Below are positions 63,914 through 64,000 of a DNA stretch of 64,000 nucleotides, piece by piece. Below the pieces are notes generated by a model. The model was not told where the DNA came from and searched no databases. It worked only from the letters and a program-made list of their open reading frames with translations. The DNA comes from JBBQHX01 sp035306065 (GTDB lineage: Bacteria > Gemmatimonadota > Gemmatimonadetes > Gemmatimonadales > Gemmatimonadaceae): positions 9,825 to 73,824 of the forward strand of contig DATGOL010000092.1 in NCBI GenBank assembly GCA_035306065.1. The letters are read 5' to 3'. The translations under genes and the position numbers were made by a program. The first letter of the stretch is position 1. Every line of letters starts with the position of its first letter.

Positions 63914-63970
63914 CGGGCGTCAAGCACACCTGTGAGCGGCCCCAGCCACGGCCACATGCAAAAGTGAAAG

Positions 63971-64000
63971 GGCCACCGTACTTCCCGAAGTACGGTGGCC
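63971..64000 (+). terminator. Hairpin terminator at window end
   Basis: A 14-bp stem (63971-63984 and 63987-64000) 57 bp after the FtsX stop. Any T tract lies outside the window. Confidence 0.65.

Overview
The window is 64 kb of dense, high-GC chromosomal DNA with short intergenic gaps (none over 300 bp) from a Gram-negative (diderm) bacterium. The diderm call rests on a TonB-dependent receptor, a phosphate-type porin, many lipobox proteins and two Lol/MacB-type ABC systems. An ECF sigma factor overlapping a Ser/Thr kinase with TPR repeats, many secreted M20/M28 metallopeptidases, and Asp-box lipoproteins together suggest Gemmatimonadota. Acidobacteriota is the main alternative. This placement is inference from gene content, not from a marker gene. 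I saw no rRNA, tRNA, CRISPR array, insertion sequence or prophage.

Layout. 0.1-6.2 kb (minus): a three-part ABC export unit (ATPase, double-FtsX permease, HlyD adaptor) followed by a subtilisin-like protease. 6.3-9.2 kb (plus): two tandem CNNM/CBS (CorC/HlyC) membrane proteins and a conserved small C-x-C-x-x-C protein. 9.2-11.9 kb (minus): an unknown membrane protein, a lipoprotein and a DUF2461 protein. 12-17.4 kb: an AidB-like acyl-CoA dehydrogenase, a small unknown protein with its own terminator, a D-threonine aldolase/D-serine dehydratase-like PLP enzyme, a SLC11/NRAMP relative with an altered metal site, and an FKBP lipoprotein. 17.4-21 kb: a lone receiver domain, an M20 peptidase and a BBE-like flavin oxidase. 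21-28.2 kb: a probable copper region, with a TonB receptor carrying a Met-rich loop, a secreted His/Cys-rich small protein and a CopB-type P-type ATPase. It is interrupted by an M20 peptidase. 28.2-35 kb: a metallophosphoesterase, a basic DNA-binding-like protein, the kinase/ECF pair and a divergent Asp-box lipoprotein. 35-49 kb: an M20D amidohydrolase, an FAD oxidoreductase, AhpC-like peroxiredoxin, a propeller-M28 fusion, an ATP-grasp protein, a phosphodiester glycosidase, a porin, a DASS transporter, a NamZ-like muramidase and a tailed membrane protein. 49-57 kb: HrpB helicase, a YCF48-like lipoprotein, an sdpR/sdpI pair with a visible operator, an alpha/beta hydrolase and unknown proteins. 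57-64 kb: two divergent M28 peptidases, then DUF3299 with a LolD-like ATPase and an FtsX permease whose periplasmic loop carries an eight-copy octapeptide repeat.

The recurring theme is a cell-envelope and periplasmic economy: seven predicted peptidases, muropeptide and glycan hydrolases, metal transport, and two FtsX-type ABC machines. The most promising leads are the Met-rich repeat in the DUF3299-linked permease, the copper region with a shared 13-bp motif upstream of two of its genes, the SLC11 protein lacking all three canonical metal ligands, and a basic two-domain protein with a clear sigma-70-like promoter. None of these is proven novel from sequence alone.
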